The notes under the pieces: model-generated
What the model saw: only the letters and a program-made list of their open reading frames with translations
What the model was told of the DNA's origin: nothing
The model's database searches: none
Program-made: the position numbers and the translations under genes
Part shown: positions 16,989-26,197 of the stretch, in pieces
Position numbering within the stretch: the stretch's first letter is position 1
How the letters are laid out: each line of letters opens with the position of its first letter
Source: an uncultured Mitsuokella sp.
Lineage (GTDB): Bacteria > Bacillota > Negativicutes > Selenomonadales > Selenomonadaceae
Assembly: GCA_945877355.1 (NCBI GenBank)
Contig: CAMCRT010000003.1
Span: 30,025 to 94,024 of the forward strand
DNA length: 64,000 nucleotides
Direction of reading: 5' to 3'

Positions 16989-17041
16989 CCAAGTTGTAAG
17001 GAAACATGACCTCAGGTTTTGCAGGATAAGGAGAGATCGAA

Positions 17042-17341
17042 ATGAAAAGATTGTGCAGCATCCTACTATTGGCTGCCCTGATTTTCGGCCTGACAGGGAT
17101 TTCGGCAGAGGCAGCAGCGAATACGGCAAGCAAGCCCTATCAGCTCATCGAGACGAGCTACACGGTGCAGCAAAGCGATACGCTACGGAGCATCGCGGAG
17201 ACCTATATGAAGAAGAACACCTACGGCCCCCGGGAGATTCGCGAGTTCGAGTCGGGCATCAAGGAGCTAAACCCATGGCTCCTGAAGAAGGATGTCAAAA
17301 AGGGCGACGTGATCCGCATCAACTACTGGATCAAGGCATAA
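17042..17341 (+). CDS. Small secreted LysM-domain protein
   Basis: This 99-residue protein has a signal peptide (MKRLCSILLLAALIFGLTGI, cleavage probably after AEA) and a single LysM-like module (SYTVQQSDTLRSIAETYMKK to KKGDVIRINYWI). LysM binds N-acetylglucosamine in peptidoglycan, so the mature protein of about 75 residues is probably periplasmic or wall-bound. A promoter (16961-16988) and a terminator (17346-17375) bracket it, so it is monocistronic. The ATG follows AAGGAGAGATCGAA. No catalytic domain is attached; its role may be structural or as a binding partner. Confidence 0.85.
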   Translation: MKRLCSILLLAALIFGLTGISAEAAANTASKPYQLIETSYTVQQSDTLRSIAETYMKKNTYGPREIREFESGIKELNPWLLKKDVKKGDVIRINYWIKA

Positions 17342-17375
17342 AAAAGCAACCTCCGCTTTGGAGGTTGCTTTTTTA
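17341..17375. terminator. Bidirectional terminator between LysM and SGNH genes
   Basis: A perfect 9-bp stem (17346-17354 with 17360-17368) is flanked by A-tract on the left and T-tract on the right, so it can end both converging genes. Confidence 0.88.
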
Positions 17376-17391
17376 TGCCTCGTTTTCCCCA

Positions 17392-18690
17392 TTAGTACAA
17401 GAGCCAGGTAAAGTGGCTGGCGAGGTAGCTTCCTATGGTCTCGCCGATGTACTTCTTCCCATCGTAGTCCGGATGAAGGCCGTCCGTCGTGTAGTCCGCC
17501 CGGAGATTCCCGTAGGCATCCGTCAGAGGGCCCGTGATATCGATGGCGTAGCGCTGGCTCATGATCCAATGATTGATATACTGCTGGTGCACCTGCCAGT
17601 CCGAGGGGGGCTGCTCCACCCCCGCCCGCCGCATGAGGGAGGGCTGGATGGGCGTCGGCGTGACGAATACGGGGATGATGCCGTACATGTCGCACTTGTC
17701 CCGGATGGCGATGAGGTTGTCCACCGTAGCAGAGCCAAAGGTGCTGCCCCGGTAATCATTGACGCCCCCCATGATGACGAGGACTCGCGGGGAAAAGGGC
17801 AGCACATCCTGCTCGAAGCGGTCCAGCATCTCCTGGGTCGTGTTGCCGCTGAGGCCGAGGTTCTTCACGGGGACGCTCGAATAGGTCTCCCAATCGTAGA
17901 GGGTGTAGCCCGGCGGCAGGCTCATGACGCCGCCCCCGTGGGTGATGCTGTCGCCGAGGGCTGCAAAGGGCGTGGGGCTCGTGACGGAAAACACGCTCTT
18001 CGGCGACCACTCCGTCAGGGGCTCGCCGGAGTCCGTGACGGCGCGGACCCGCCAGGAGTAGCTGCCCCGCACATTGAAGGGCTGCGAGTCGTACACATCA
18101 TAGTCGTCAGCGGAAAGGGTCCGAAGGAGCCTCCCTCCCTCCGACTCGGAGCGCACCTCCACCTGATGATTCTTTGCACCGGCTGTCGGAATCCAGGAGT
18201 AGACGAGATACTCCGGCGTATAGGCCATCTTGCCGTACTCCGTCGTCGGTAGCGGCGCATCGGGATTCTCTGTCCCCGATGTGCTGAAGGGCAGCGGATC
18301 GCTGAAGCGGCCTATGGCATTGCCGTAGTAGTCCAGGGCGCAGACCTTCCAGTAGTAGCCCTCCGCCTCCTCGCCGAAGGAGCGCAGCGGGATGTCTACG
18401 CCTGTCGTGAAGACATCGTTCAGGGTGAGCGCGATGTTGTCGGGGGTATCCTCCGCCGACCGCAGCACGACGACCTGATATTTCACCGCATTCGGCACAG
18501 GCGCCCAGGTGACCCGCATGGAAAAGATGCGCTCCGGCCGCTTTTCCGGCAGTACGGAAGCGTGGCGAGGCGCGACTGCCTCCCTGCCCTGTCCATTTCC
18601 GGGCACCGCCCCTGCCTCGGCGATGCTCCCTATTCCTGTGACAAAAACATTTGCGGCCATCAGCAGACCGCCAAGTTTCGATAGCTTCAA
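17392..18690 (-). CDS. Secreted SGNH/GDSL hydrolase with fibronectin-III-like repeats
   Basis: The 432-residue protein has a signal peptide (start MKLSKLGGLLMAANVFVTGI). Two beta-sandwich, FN3-like modules follow (about residues 55-135, WAPVPNAVKYQVVVLRS...YYWKVCALD, and 155-240, YSWIPTAGAKNHQVEV...YSWRVRAVT). A C-terminal SGNH esterase domain completes it: block I FAALGDSITHGGG, block III IMGGVNDYRG and block V DGLHPDYDG. The nucleophile Ser and the Asp/His pair are all present. A carbohydrate or cell-envelope esterase is likely; the substrate is unknown. The start is a TTG at 18690 with GGGGAGGACACAAAT in front. It converges with the LysM gene. Confidence 0.87.
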   Translation of the reverse strand: MKLSKLGGLLMAANVFVTGIGSIAEAGAVPGNGQGREAVAPRHASVLPEKRPERIFSMRVTWAPVPNAVKYQVVVLRSAEDTPDNIALTLNDVFTTGVDIPLRSFGEEAEGYYWKVCALDYYGNAIGRFSDPLPFSTSGTENPDAPLPTTEYGKMAYTPEYLVYSWIPTAGAKNHQVEVRSESEGGRLLRTLSADDYDVYDSQPFNVRGSYSWRVRAVTDSGEPLTEWSPKSVFSVTSPTPFAALGDSITHGGGVMSLPPGYTLYDWETYSSVPVKNLGLSGNTTQEMLDRFEQDVLPFSPRVLVIMGGVNDYRGSTFGSATVDNLIAIRDKCDMYGIIPVFVTPTPIQPSLMRRAGVEQPPSDWQVHQQYINHWIMSQRYAIDITGPLTDAYGNLRADYTTDGLHPDYDGKKYIGETIGSYLASHFTWLLY

Positions 18691-18763
18691 ATTTGTGTCC
18701 TCCCCGCATGAAATACTTTCCCAGCATACGCCTTTTTTATTAAATTTTTATGAAATCCTTCCA

Positions 18764-18791
18764 TAAAAAAACTGCTGCAAGAATGCAGCAG
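18764..18791 (-). terminator. Terminator of the glycogen operon
   Basis: An 8-bp stem (18784-18791 with 18772-18779) and TTTTTTT on the minus strand, 45 nt after the GH13-GH77 stop codon. Confidence 0.85.
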
Positions 18792-18835
18792 GCGAAGCGA
18801 CGGGCGCTTCCATAGGGGAATGGGGAATTTATGAC

Positions 18836-21800
18836 TCAACGCTCATATTTGGCGCTAAGCTCCTTGAAATAGCCAGCGTCTATCTTCTGGAGATAGTTTG
18901 GCTTCAGGCACCACTTCCAGTTGAGGCCGACGGTGCCGGGGGTGTTCATGCGGGCCCTGTCGTCGAGGCCCAGCATATCCTGCATGGGCACGATGGCGAT
19001 GCGGGCATTGGAGGCATAGGCGAAGGTGATGAGCTTCTTCGCCACCTCCTCGGGGCGATTCTCATCCGCGTGGACGAGGGCCGCCACCGCAGAGCGGGTC
19101 GTGTCGTCAATATCCTTCTGGAACCAGCCTGCCGTCGTGTTGTTGTCGTGGGTCCCGGTGTAGACGATGCTGTTCTCGGGGGCCACGAAGCCCAGGCGGC
19201 CGTTCTCATTGAAGTGCAGAGTAAAGTGAAGCACCTTCATGCCGGGGAAGCCACACGCATCCCGGAGCTTTTCCACGTCCTCCGTGATGATGCCGAGGTC
19301 CTCCGCCACGATGGGCATTTGCCCAAGATCCTTTTCGATCTCATCGAAGAAGGGCTTGCCCGGTCCCTTGCGCCAGCAGCCGTTGATGGCCGTCTCCGCC
19401 TTGCCGTCGATTTCCCAATAGGACTCGAAGCCGCGGAAATGGTCGATGCGGATGATGTCCACGGACTCGTAGAGCTTGCGGAACCGCTTCTTCCACCAGG
19501 CATAGCCGTCTTTCTTCATGGCCTCCCAGTTGTACTGGGGATTGCCCCAGAGCTGGCCCGTGGCGCTGAAGTAGTCGGGCGGGACACCGGCAACGGTACG
19601 GGGCGTGCCGTCCTCGTTCAGGTCGAAGAGACCTGGATTTGCCCAGACATCGGCGCTGTCCTGGGAGATGAAGATGGGCATGTCGCCCAAAATTTCGATG
19701 CCCTTTTCCTTGGCATAGGCATGGAGCCTCTCCCACTGGCGAGCAAAGACATACTGCTGGAACTTCACGAAGGCGATGTGCTCCTCGTAGCGGCGGCTGA
19801 GCTCAGCGAGGGCCTTGGGCAGACGCTTCTTGAGGCCGTCGTACCACTCGGTCCAGGGCTTGTCGTGGCTCTCCCGCTTTGCCGCCAGGAACAGGGCGTA
19901 GTCGTCAAGCCAGTAGGCTTCCTTCTGGCAGAAGGCCTCGTAGTCCGCCTGGACGCCCGCATCCTTCTGGAAGCGGGTGAAGGCTTTCTTGAGGGCCTTG
20001 TGCTTGAAGCTTATGACCCGCTCGAAGTCCACAAAGGAGCTGCTGCCGGAGGCGTAGGACACCCGCACCTCCGCCGGCATGAGCCACTTGCGCTCGATGA
20101 GCGCATCGAGATCTATGAGGAGCGTGTTGCCCGCAAAGGCCGAGGGGGACTGATAGGGCGAGTAGCCATAGCCCACGGGGCCGAGCGGCAGGATCTGCCA
20201 GACCTTCTGCCCGGCGGCAGAGAGGAAGTCGAGGAAGGCATAGGCCTCCTTCCCCAGGTCGCCGCAGCCGTATTTCGACGGCAGCGACGTGGGATGCAGG
20301 AGGACGCCTGCCTTGCGCGGGTACTTCCTCGGCTTCTCCCGATACTGGAGCAGGAAGCCCATGAGGGGCGGCACCTTTATCGTGAGCTTTCCGAAGCTCG
20401 TCTCGTAGACATTGTCCTCGTCGGTCACATCCACAAATGTGCCCTCGGCGAAGTCGCTGACATCCACGGTGACAGTGCGCTTCTCCTCCTTGTTGCGGTT
20501 GAAGACCACCACGAAGGCCTCGTCCTTCGCCTCCTGGCCGAAGACATCGCTCTCGCCCTGGATGGTGCGGGCGTAGGAGATCACGTCCCCCTCGCTGTAG
20601 AGCGGGAGAAGCGCACCCGTCTGGAGGGCGATGTGCTCATTACGCGTGTGGACCATGGCCCGGACGATATTGCAGAGGGCTGTGTCACCATTCTCCCAGG
20701 GATAGGGCCGACGGTTGTAGGGGTCCTTGAAGCCCTGCATGCCCACCTCGTCCCCGTAGTAGATGGAGGGGACGCCCGGGTACGTCATCTGCCAGAGTAT
20801 CGCCATCTTCAGGCGCTGGATGCCGAGGGCATACTGCTCCTTCGTGAGCTTCGAGCGGCTCTGGGCGATGGCAGGCATGCCCTCGTAGTAGGCCGCCTCG
20901 CCGAATATGGTCAGAGCCCGCTGGACATCGTGGCTGCCGATGAGGTTCATCATGGCATAGAAGTTTTCCTTCGGGTAGTTCTCCCGGAGGCTCTCAAAGC
21001 GACGCATGGAGTAGGCGCCATCCACGTGGCCCATCAAGAAGTCCAGGAGAATCTGGCGGAAGGGGTAGTTCATGGCAGAGTCCATTTCCCTGCCGCAGAG
21101 GTACTCCCTGGGCTGGCCGTAGGCCACCTTGTTCGACGCGTCCTCCCAGACCTCGCCGATCATGACGGCCTCGGGATTCGACGCCTTCAGCTCCTTGAAG
21201 AAGGCCTGGGAAAAGGCCGCCGGCAGCTCGTCGATGACATCGAGGCGCCAGCCGCTGATGCCCTCGCCGAGCCAGTGGTGCAGGACGCTGTCCTCCTTGT
21301 TGATGATGAAGTCCATGTAGGAGGGCGTCGTCTCCGTCACGTCCGGCAGGGTGTCAAAGTTCCACCAGCACTCGTACTCATAGGGGAAATTGCGGAAATT
21401 GTACCACTCGTAGTAGGGGGATTCCTTCGATTGGAAGGCTCCCAGCGTGTCGTACTGGCCGTATCGGTTGAAGTAGCGGCTGTTGCTGCCCGTATGGCTG
21501 AAGACGCCATCCAGGATGATGCGGATACCCTTTTCCCTCGCCGTGTCCACCAGATGCCGGAAGTCCTCGTTCGTGCCGAGGATCGGATCGATCTTGTGGT
21601 AGTCGCCCGTATCGTAGTGATGATTGCTCTCCGACTCAAACACGGGGTTCAAGTAGATGACGGAGATGCCAAGATCCTTCAGGTAGTCGAGCTTTGACTC
21701 GATGCCCTTGAGATTCCCGCCGAAGAAATCGTAGGCGATGATCTCCTTCGTGTCCGGGTCCTTGTAGTAGGACGGATCATCGGACCAGCAGGCGTGATAG

Positions 21801-22291
21801 ACAGCACCCTTCTTCTCGATGATCTTGTCCCCCAGCCGGCAGAAGCGGTCGGGGAAGATCTGGTACATGACGCTGTGCTTGAACCAGTCCGGGGTCTTCG
21901 CCCCCTTGTTGAAGACGGTGAGCTGGAAGGAGGGTGGTACATGGTCATAGACCTCCCCCACGCCGCCCAGCTGATCGTTTCCATTGCCATAGAACGTGGT
22001 GCCGCTGTCCTGGGATATGATGAAGTAGTACCAGATCAGGCACCCTTCCTCCGGCAGCTTTAGCCGCGTCTGATAATACCGCGTCTCAGAGAGCGGATCG
22101 TCCGCACTCTGGAGCTGGACGAGTTTCTCGCCCTCCCGCTCCGACCAGAGGCGCAGAAGGACGTTGTTCACCGCCTCCTTCGTCTGGATGCGAAGGCCCA
22201 GCTTCACCTTCGTGCCTGCCTCCGCCGCGCCGACAGGCGAACGGTAATATGCATTTTGGGAATTATGCTCGACTTGATTTCGTCCAAGCAT
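18836..22291 (-). CDS. Bifunctional GH13 alpha-amylase/neopullulanase-like and GH77 4-alpha-glucanotransferase
   Basis: One reading frame of 1151 residues joins two enzymes. Residues about 1-130 are a starch-binding-like beta module. About 135-650 form a GH13 barrel (VMYQIFPDRF, GVFSHTG, nucleophile region GWRLDVIDELP, acid GEVWEDAS, and IGSHDVQRA). About 660-1151 are GH77/MalQ (KAGVLLHPTSLPSKYGCGDLG, IFISQDSADVWANP, RIDHFRGFESYWEI, GTHDNNT). Together they would trim and transfer maltodextrins during glycogen turnover. An ATG at 22291 is 11 nt after GGAGG; an in-frame ATG six codons earlier overlaps that site. It is the last gene of the glgP-B-A operon, separated from glgA by a hairpin. Confidence 0.93.
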   Translation of the reverse strand: MLGRNQVEHNSQNAYYRSPVGAAEAGTKVKLGLRIQTKEAVNNVLLRLWSEREGEKLVQLQSADDPLSETRYYQTRLKLPEEGCLIWYYFIISQDSGTTFYGNGNDQLGGVGEVYDHVPPSFQLTVFNKGAKTPDWFKHSVMYQIFPDRFCRLGDKIIEKKGAVYHACWSDDPSYYKDPDTKEIIAYDFFGGNLKGIESKLDYLKDLGISVIYLNPVFESESNHHYDTGDYHKIDPILGTNEDFRHLVDTAREKGIRIILDGVFSHTGSNSRYFNRYGQYDTLGAFQSKESPYYEWYNFRNFPYEYECWWNFDTLPDVTETTPSYMDFIINKEDSVLHHWLGEGISGWRLDVIDELPAAFSQAFFKELKASNPEAVMIGEVWEDASNKVAYGQPREYLCGREMDSAMNYPFRQILLDFLMGHVDGAYSMRRFESLRENYPKENFYAMMNLIGSHDVQRALTIFGEAAYYEGMPAIAQSRSKLTKEQYALGIQRLKMAILWQMTYPGVPSIYYGDEVGMQGFKDPYNRRPYPWENGDTALCNIVRAMVHTRNEHIALQTGALLPLYSEGDVISYARTIQGESDVFGQEAKDEAFVVVFNRNKEEKRTVTVDVSDFAEGTFVDVTDEDNVYETSFGKLTIKVPPLMGFLLQYREKPRKYPRKAGVLLHPTSLPSKYGCGDLGKEAYAFLDFLSAAGQKVWQILPLGPVGYGYSPYQSPSAFAGNTLLIDLDALIERKWLMPAEVRVSYASGSSSFVDFERVISFKHKALKKAFTRFQKDAGVQADYEAFCQKEAYWLDDYALFLAAKRESHDKPWTEWYDGLKKRLPKALAELSRRYEEHIAFVKFQQYVFARQWERLHAYAKEKGIEILGDMPIFISQDSADVWANPGLFDLNEDGTPRTVAGVPPDYFSATGQLWGNPQYNWEAMKKDGYAWWKKRFRKLYESVDIIRIDHFRGFESYWEIDGKAETAINGCWRKGPGKPFFDEIEKDLGQMPIVAEDLGIITEDVEKLRDACGFPGMKVLHFTLHFNENGRLGFVAPENSIVYTGTHDNNTTAGWFQKDIDDTTRSAVAALVHADENRPEEVAKKLITFAYASNARIAIVPMQDMLGLDDRARMNTPGTVGLNWKWCLKPNYLQKIDAGYFKELSAKYER

Positions 22292-22320
22292 CGATAGCAC
22301 TCCCTCCATTGGGTTTCATG

Positions 22321-22352
22321 AAAGGGCAGGGTATCCTGTGCCCTGCCCTTTT
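22321..22352. terminator. Intercistronic hairpin between glgA and GH13-GH77
   Basis: A stem of about 10 bp (about 22323-22332 with 22342-22351). On the minus strand it is followed by only TTT, so it may be a partial terminator or mRNA stabiliser. On the plus strand the following tract is TTTTGTTTTC. Confidence 0.55.
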
Positions 22353-22381
22353 GTTTTCTTGGCTCCCACTTCCCTCTCGCC

Positions 22382-23818
22382 TTACCGGGAGACAAGCTCC
22401 TGATAGAGATCCTCGTACTCCTTCGCCGAGGACTTCCAGCTGAAGTCCGCCGTCATGGCGTTCTGCACGAGCTTGAGCCACTCGCCGATATTGCCATAGA
22501 GCTTCAGAGCCCGCTTCAGGGCGTACATCATCTCATGGGCATTGTAGTCCCGGAACAGGAAGCCCGTGCCCTCGCCCGTATACTTGTTGTAGGGCGTGAC
22601 CGTGTCCTTCAGGCCGCCGGTCTCCCGGACGACCGGGATGGTGCCATAGCGCATGGCCACCAGCTGGCCGATGCCGCAGGGCTCATAGTCGGACGGCATG
22701 AGGAAGATATCGGAGGATGCGTAGATCTTCTGGGCCAGGTCATTGGAGAAGCGGATGTTGACGGAGCACTTCGTGGGGAAACGCCAGGCGAGGCCCTTGA
22801 ACCAATCCTCGTAGACCTTGTCGCCGGTGCCGAGGACCACCAGCTGGATATCCTCGTGCTGGAGGATTTCGTCCATCATCCGCACGATGAGGTCCATGCC
22901 CTTCGGCTGGACGAGGCGGGACACGATGGCGACCATGGGCGTGCGGCGCTTCTCCGGCAGGCCCAGGAGCCGCTGAAGCGCCACCTTGTTGTCGAGCTTG
23001 CGGTCGATAGAGTCCGCATCATAGGTCTCCTCGATGTTCTTGTCCGTTTTCGGATTGTAGACATCATAATCAATGCCATTGACGATGCCGAAGAGGGTGT
23101 CCTGACGGGCCCGAAGGAGTCCATCCAGATGCTCGCCGAAGTAGGGATACTGGATCTCCGTGGCATAGGTCTTGCTGACGGTGGAGATGAAGTCGGAGTA
23201 GATGATGCCGCCCTTCATGAAGTTGACCGCATCGTAGAACTCCAGATCCCCGTTGTTGAAATATTTCCAGTCGAGGCCCAGCGTGTCCTCCATCACATCC
23301 TTCGGGAAGACGCCCTGATACTTCAGATTGTGGATGGTGAAGATGGTCTTGATTTTCTCATAGCGCTCGTCCCCCATGTGCTCCAGCTTCAGGAACACGC
23401 TGACGAGGCCTGCATGCCAGTCATTCGTATGGATGACATCCGGCCAGAAGTCCATGGCCTCCAGAAGGTCCAGCACGGCCCGGGAGAAGAAGGAGAAGCG
23501 CTCCGCGTCATCGTCGTAGCCGTAGAAGCCCTCCCGCTTGAAGTACTCCTCATTGTCCACGAAGTAGTAGGTGACGCCGTTATGCTCCAGCTTGTCGAGG
23601 CCGACGAACTTCTTGCGCCAGGACACGGAGAGCTCCCCGTCATAGACGTGCTCCATGGCATTCCGGTATTCCTCGGGAATCATGCCAAACTTCGGCATGA
23701 TGACGCGGACATCGACGCCATCGGCTGCCAGAGCCTGCGGCAGGGACCCTGCCACATCCGCAAGGCCGCCTGTCTTGGCAAAGGGTGTTGCTTCTGCTGC
23801 TACGTAAAGTACCTTCAT
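22382..23818 (-). CDS. glgA: Glycogen synthase GlgA (ADP-glucose, GT5)
   Basis: GlgA extends alpha-1,4-glucan chains from ADP-glucose. The ADP-glucose-binding signature KTGGLADV appears at about residue 15 (start MKVLYVAAEATPFAKTGGLA). The second lobe has IVSRLVQPKGMDL and the C-terminal MPSDYEPCGIGQLVAMRYG with the EPCG loop. Length of 478 residues is typical. The ATG at 23818 has AAAGGGGGATTTTGAT in front; the upstream in-frame start adds ten residues without a site. It lies between glgB and the GH13-GH77 fusion in the second glycogen transcript. Confidence 0.95.
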   Translation of the reverse strand: MKVLYVAAEATPFAKTGGLADVAGSLPQALAADGVDVRVIMPKFGMIPEEYRNAMEHVYDGELSVSWRKKFVGLDKLEHNGVTYYFVDNEEYFKREGFYGYDDDAERFSFFSRAVLDLLEAMDFWPDVIHTNDWHAGLVSVFLKLEHMGDERYEKIKTIFTIHNLKYQGVFPKDVMEDTLGLDWKYFNNGDLEFYDAVNFMKGGIIYSDFISTVSKTYATEIQYPYFGEHLDGLLRARQDTLFGIVNGIDYDVYNPKTDKNIEETYDADSIDRKLDNKVALQRLLGLPEKRRTPMVAIVSRLVQPKGMDLIVRMMDEILQHEDIQLVVLGTGDKVYEDWFKGLAWRFPTKCSVNIRFSNDLAQKIYASSDIFLMPSDYEPCGIGQLVAMRYGTIPVVRETGGLKDTVTPYNKYTGEGTGFLFRDYNAHEMMYALKRALKLYGNIGEWLKLVQNAMTADFSWKSSAKEYEDLYQELVSR

Positions 23819-23901
23819 ATCAAAATCCCCCTTTATCTCTTTTCCCACGCCTCGGCCGCGCCTGGGAGTCCCGGACGCAGCAAAGACGCAAATCCCTTAT
23901 A

Positions 23902-26082
23902 TCAAGCGTTCGCCGTCCTTGCTTTTTTCGGCGCCGCCTTTTTCGCTGTGGTCTTCTTGCGGGTCACCGCCCCAGTCTTTGATTTGGCGGTCGCAGCCTT
24001 CTTCGTGCGGGCAGCAGGCTTCTTCGCTGCAGCTACCGTCTTCTTGGGAGCGGCCTTTTTCGTCGCTGCGATGCGGCGCGCAGGCTCCGTGGCCGCTGCC
24101 TCGGAGGCCTCCGCCTTCTTCTCCTCATGGCCCTTCACCATGAGGCTCTTCGGCGCGCCCTCGATGGAGATCTTCGCTCCGGCCTGCTCCTGGAGGCGCA
24201 GGTAGACGGTGGCCAGCGGCGGCACCGTCAGCACGATGGACTGATCCCGGTCGTGCCAGGGGATATCCTCGCTCACGAGGAAGCCCTCGTTCTTCACGCC
24301 GCTGCCGCCAAAGGCCTCGTCGTCGGAGTTGAAGACCTCCTGATAGCTGCCCTTGGAGGGGACGCCGATGCGGTAGCCATGGCGCACCTCCGGCGTGAAG
24401 TTGCAGACGGCGATGAGGAAGTCATTGCCATCCTCCGCCCGGCGGATGAGGGAGATGACGCTGTTCTCATTGTCGTTGCAGTCAATCCACTGGAAGCCGT
24501 TCCAGTCGAAGTCCACCTGCCACATGGCCTTGTTGTCACAGTAGAACTTGTTGAGGGCCCTCGTGTAGGCCAGCATCTTCGTGTGCATGGGATACTGCTG
24601 CGGCAGATGCCAGTCGAGGCTGTCGTCGAAGTTCCACTCGATGAACTGGCCATACTCGCCGCCCATGAAGAGGAGCTTCTTGCCGGGATGGACCATCCAG
24701 TAGGCAAAAAACGTCCTGAGGTTTGCAAACTTCTGCCAGTAGTCGCCGGGCATCTTCGAGATGAGGGAGCACTTGCCGTGGACCACCTCGTCGTGGGAGA
24801 GCGGCAGCACGAAGTTCTCGCTGAAGGCGTACATGAGGGAGAAGGTGAGCTTGTCCTGGTTCCACTTGCGGTACACCGGGTCGAGGGACATGTACTTGAG
24901 CATGTCGTTCATCCAGCCCATGTTCCACTTGTAGTTGAAGCCCATGCCGCCCATGTAGACGGGCTTCGAGATGAGGGGCCAGGAGGTGGACTCCTCCGCG
25001 ATCATCAGGGCCTGGGGATGATACTTGAATATGGTCTCATTGAGCTTCTTCAAAAAGTCCATGGCCTCGAGATTTCCGGTGTCGCCGTACTTGTTCGGCG
25101 TCCACTCCCCGTCCTTACGGCCGTAGTTCAGATAGAGCATGTTGGCCACCGCGTCGATGCGAAGCCCGTCGATGTGGAACTCCTCGAACCAGAACATGGC
25201 GTTCGATATGAGGAAGCTCTGGACCTCCGTGCGGCCGTAGTCGAAATTGGTGGTGCCCCACTCCCAGTTCTCCGCCAGCTGCTCATTGTCCGACTCGTAG
25301 AGGGTCATGCCGTCAAAATGGCGCAGGCCCTGCTCGTCCTTGCAGAAATGGCCCGGCACCCAGTCCATGATGATGCCGATGCCCCGCTCATGGGCCCTGT
25401 CCACCAGATAGCGGAAGTCATCCGGGGAGCCGAAGCGGCTCGTCACCGCATAGTAGCCCGTGGCCTGGTAGCCCCAGGAGCCGTCATAGGGGTGCTCGCA
25501 AAGGGGCATGAACTCGATATGGGTGTAGTGCATGTCGCAGACGTAGTCGATGAGCTGGTCAGCCAGGTCCCGATAGGAGAGGTACTCCCCATCGGCGCCC
25601 CGGCGCCAGGAGCCCGCGTGGACCTCGTAGGTCAGCATGGGCCGCTCATAGGAGGACTCATGCTTCTTTTTCTGCTGCCACTCGCCATCCTTCCAGTCGT
25701 AGTGGGAGAGGTCGTAGACCCGCGATGCCGTCTGGGGCTTTTTCTCCGCGTAGAAGCCATAGGGGTCTGCCTTCATGATATGGGGGCCGCCCCACTGGGG
25801 CTCGATGGCGTACTTGTAGACGGTGCCCTCCTGGAGGCCCTCGATGAAGGTCACCCAGATTTCCCCGTCGCCGATGCGGTCCATGTAGTTTGTCCGGGTA
25901 TCCCAGTCATTGAAGTCGCCCACGACGGATATGCTCTTGGCATGGGGCGCCCACACGGCGAAGCGGACGCCTCTCTTCCCGTCCTGCTCGACAAAGTGTG
26001 CGCCGAGCATCTCGTAGGCATGGTAATTCGTCCCCTGATGGAAAAGATAGAGGTCGAATTCACTCAGATCGGATGTTTTCAC
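23902..26082 (-). CDS. glgB: 1,4-alpha-glucan branching enzyme GlgB with Lys/Ala-rich C-terminal tail
   Basis: The enzyme adds alpha-1,6 branches to glycogen. An N-terminal CBM48 (HFVEQDGKRGVRFAVWAPHA) precedes a GH13 core with DWVPGHF, GLRIDAVANML (nucleophile Asp), AEESTSWP (acid Glu) and PLSHDEVVHGK. The C-terminal beta domain ends near residue 640. The last 85 or so residues are a highly basic Ala/Lys/Pro tail with repeats such as KKAAPKK and TKKAA, unlike ordinary branching enzymes and like histone H1. The start is a GTG with GGAGGATTTTT. The tail could bind nucleic acid or anionic polymer, or anchor the granule. It is 115 nt downstream of glgP. Confidence 0.94.
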   Translation of the reverse strand: MKTSDLSEFDLYLFHQGTNYHAYEMLGAHFVEQDGKRGVRFAVWAPHAKSISVVGDFNDWDTRTNYMDRIGDGEIWVTFIEGLQEGTVYKYAIEPQWGGPHIMKADPYGFYAEKKPQTASRVYDLSHYDWKDGEWQQKKKHESSYERPMLTYEVHAGSWRRGADGEYLSYRDLADQLIDYVCDMHYTHIEFMPLCEHPYDGSWGYQATGYYAVTSRFGSPDDFRYLVDRAHERGIGIIMDWVPGHFCKDEQGLRHFDGMTLYESDNEQLAENWEWGTTNFDYGRTEVQSFLISNAMFWFEEFHIDGLRIDAVANMLYLNYGRKDGEWTPNKYGDTGNLEAMDFLKKLNETIFKYHPQALMIAEESTSWPLISKPVYMGGMGFNYKWNMGWMNDMLKYMSLDPVYRKWNQDKLTFSLMYAFSENFVLPLSHDEVVHGKCSLISKMPGDYWQKFANLRTFFAYWMVHPGKKLLFMGGEYGQFIEWNFDDSLDWHLPQQYPMHTKMLAYTRALNKFYCDNKAMWQVDFDWNGFQWIDCNDNENSVISLIRRAEDGNDFLIAVCNFTPEVRHGYRIGVPSKGSYQEVFNSDDEAFGGSGVKNEGFLVSEDIPWHDRDQSIVLTVPPLATVYLRLQEQAGAKISIEGAPKSLMVKGHEEKKAEASEAAATEPARRIAATKKAAPKKTVAAAKKPAARTKKAATAKSKTGAVTRKKTTAKKAAPKKARTANA

Positions 26083-26155
26083 AAAAATCCTCCTTCGACA
26101 GAATCAAAATACTTCCGTGCAGGAGGCAGGTGCATGTTGCTCCACCCACCCAGTC

Positions 26156-26176
26156 GGAGAGCCCCAGGGGCTCTCC
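26156..26176 (-). repeat. Intercistronic GC-rich palindrome between glgP and glgB
   Basis: Two 10-nt arms (26156-26165 and 26167-26176) around a single central base form a near-perfect palindrome. There is no T-tract on either side. It is probably an mRNA hairpin affecting processing or stability of the operon transcript. Confidence 0.6.
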
Positions 26177-26197
26177 CATCCATGATAGGTTTCCGTT

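Noticed and set aside
16141-17133. A 330-codon minus-strand frame opposite the phosphatase gene
   Set aside because: The plus strand carries all phosphatase motifs, a promoter and a ribosome-binding site; the minus frame has none.
19070-21697. An 875-codon open frame on the plus strand opposite the GH13-GH77 gene
   Set aside because: It is a shadow of GC-rich antisense codon usage: no ribosome-binding site, no recognisable domain, and composition rich in Leu/Val/Asp/His.
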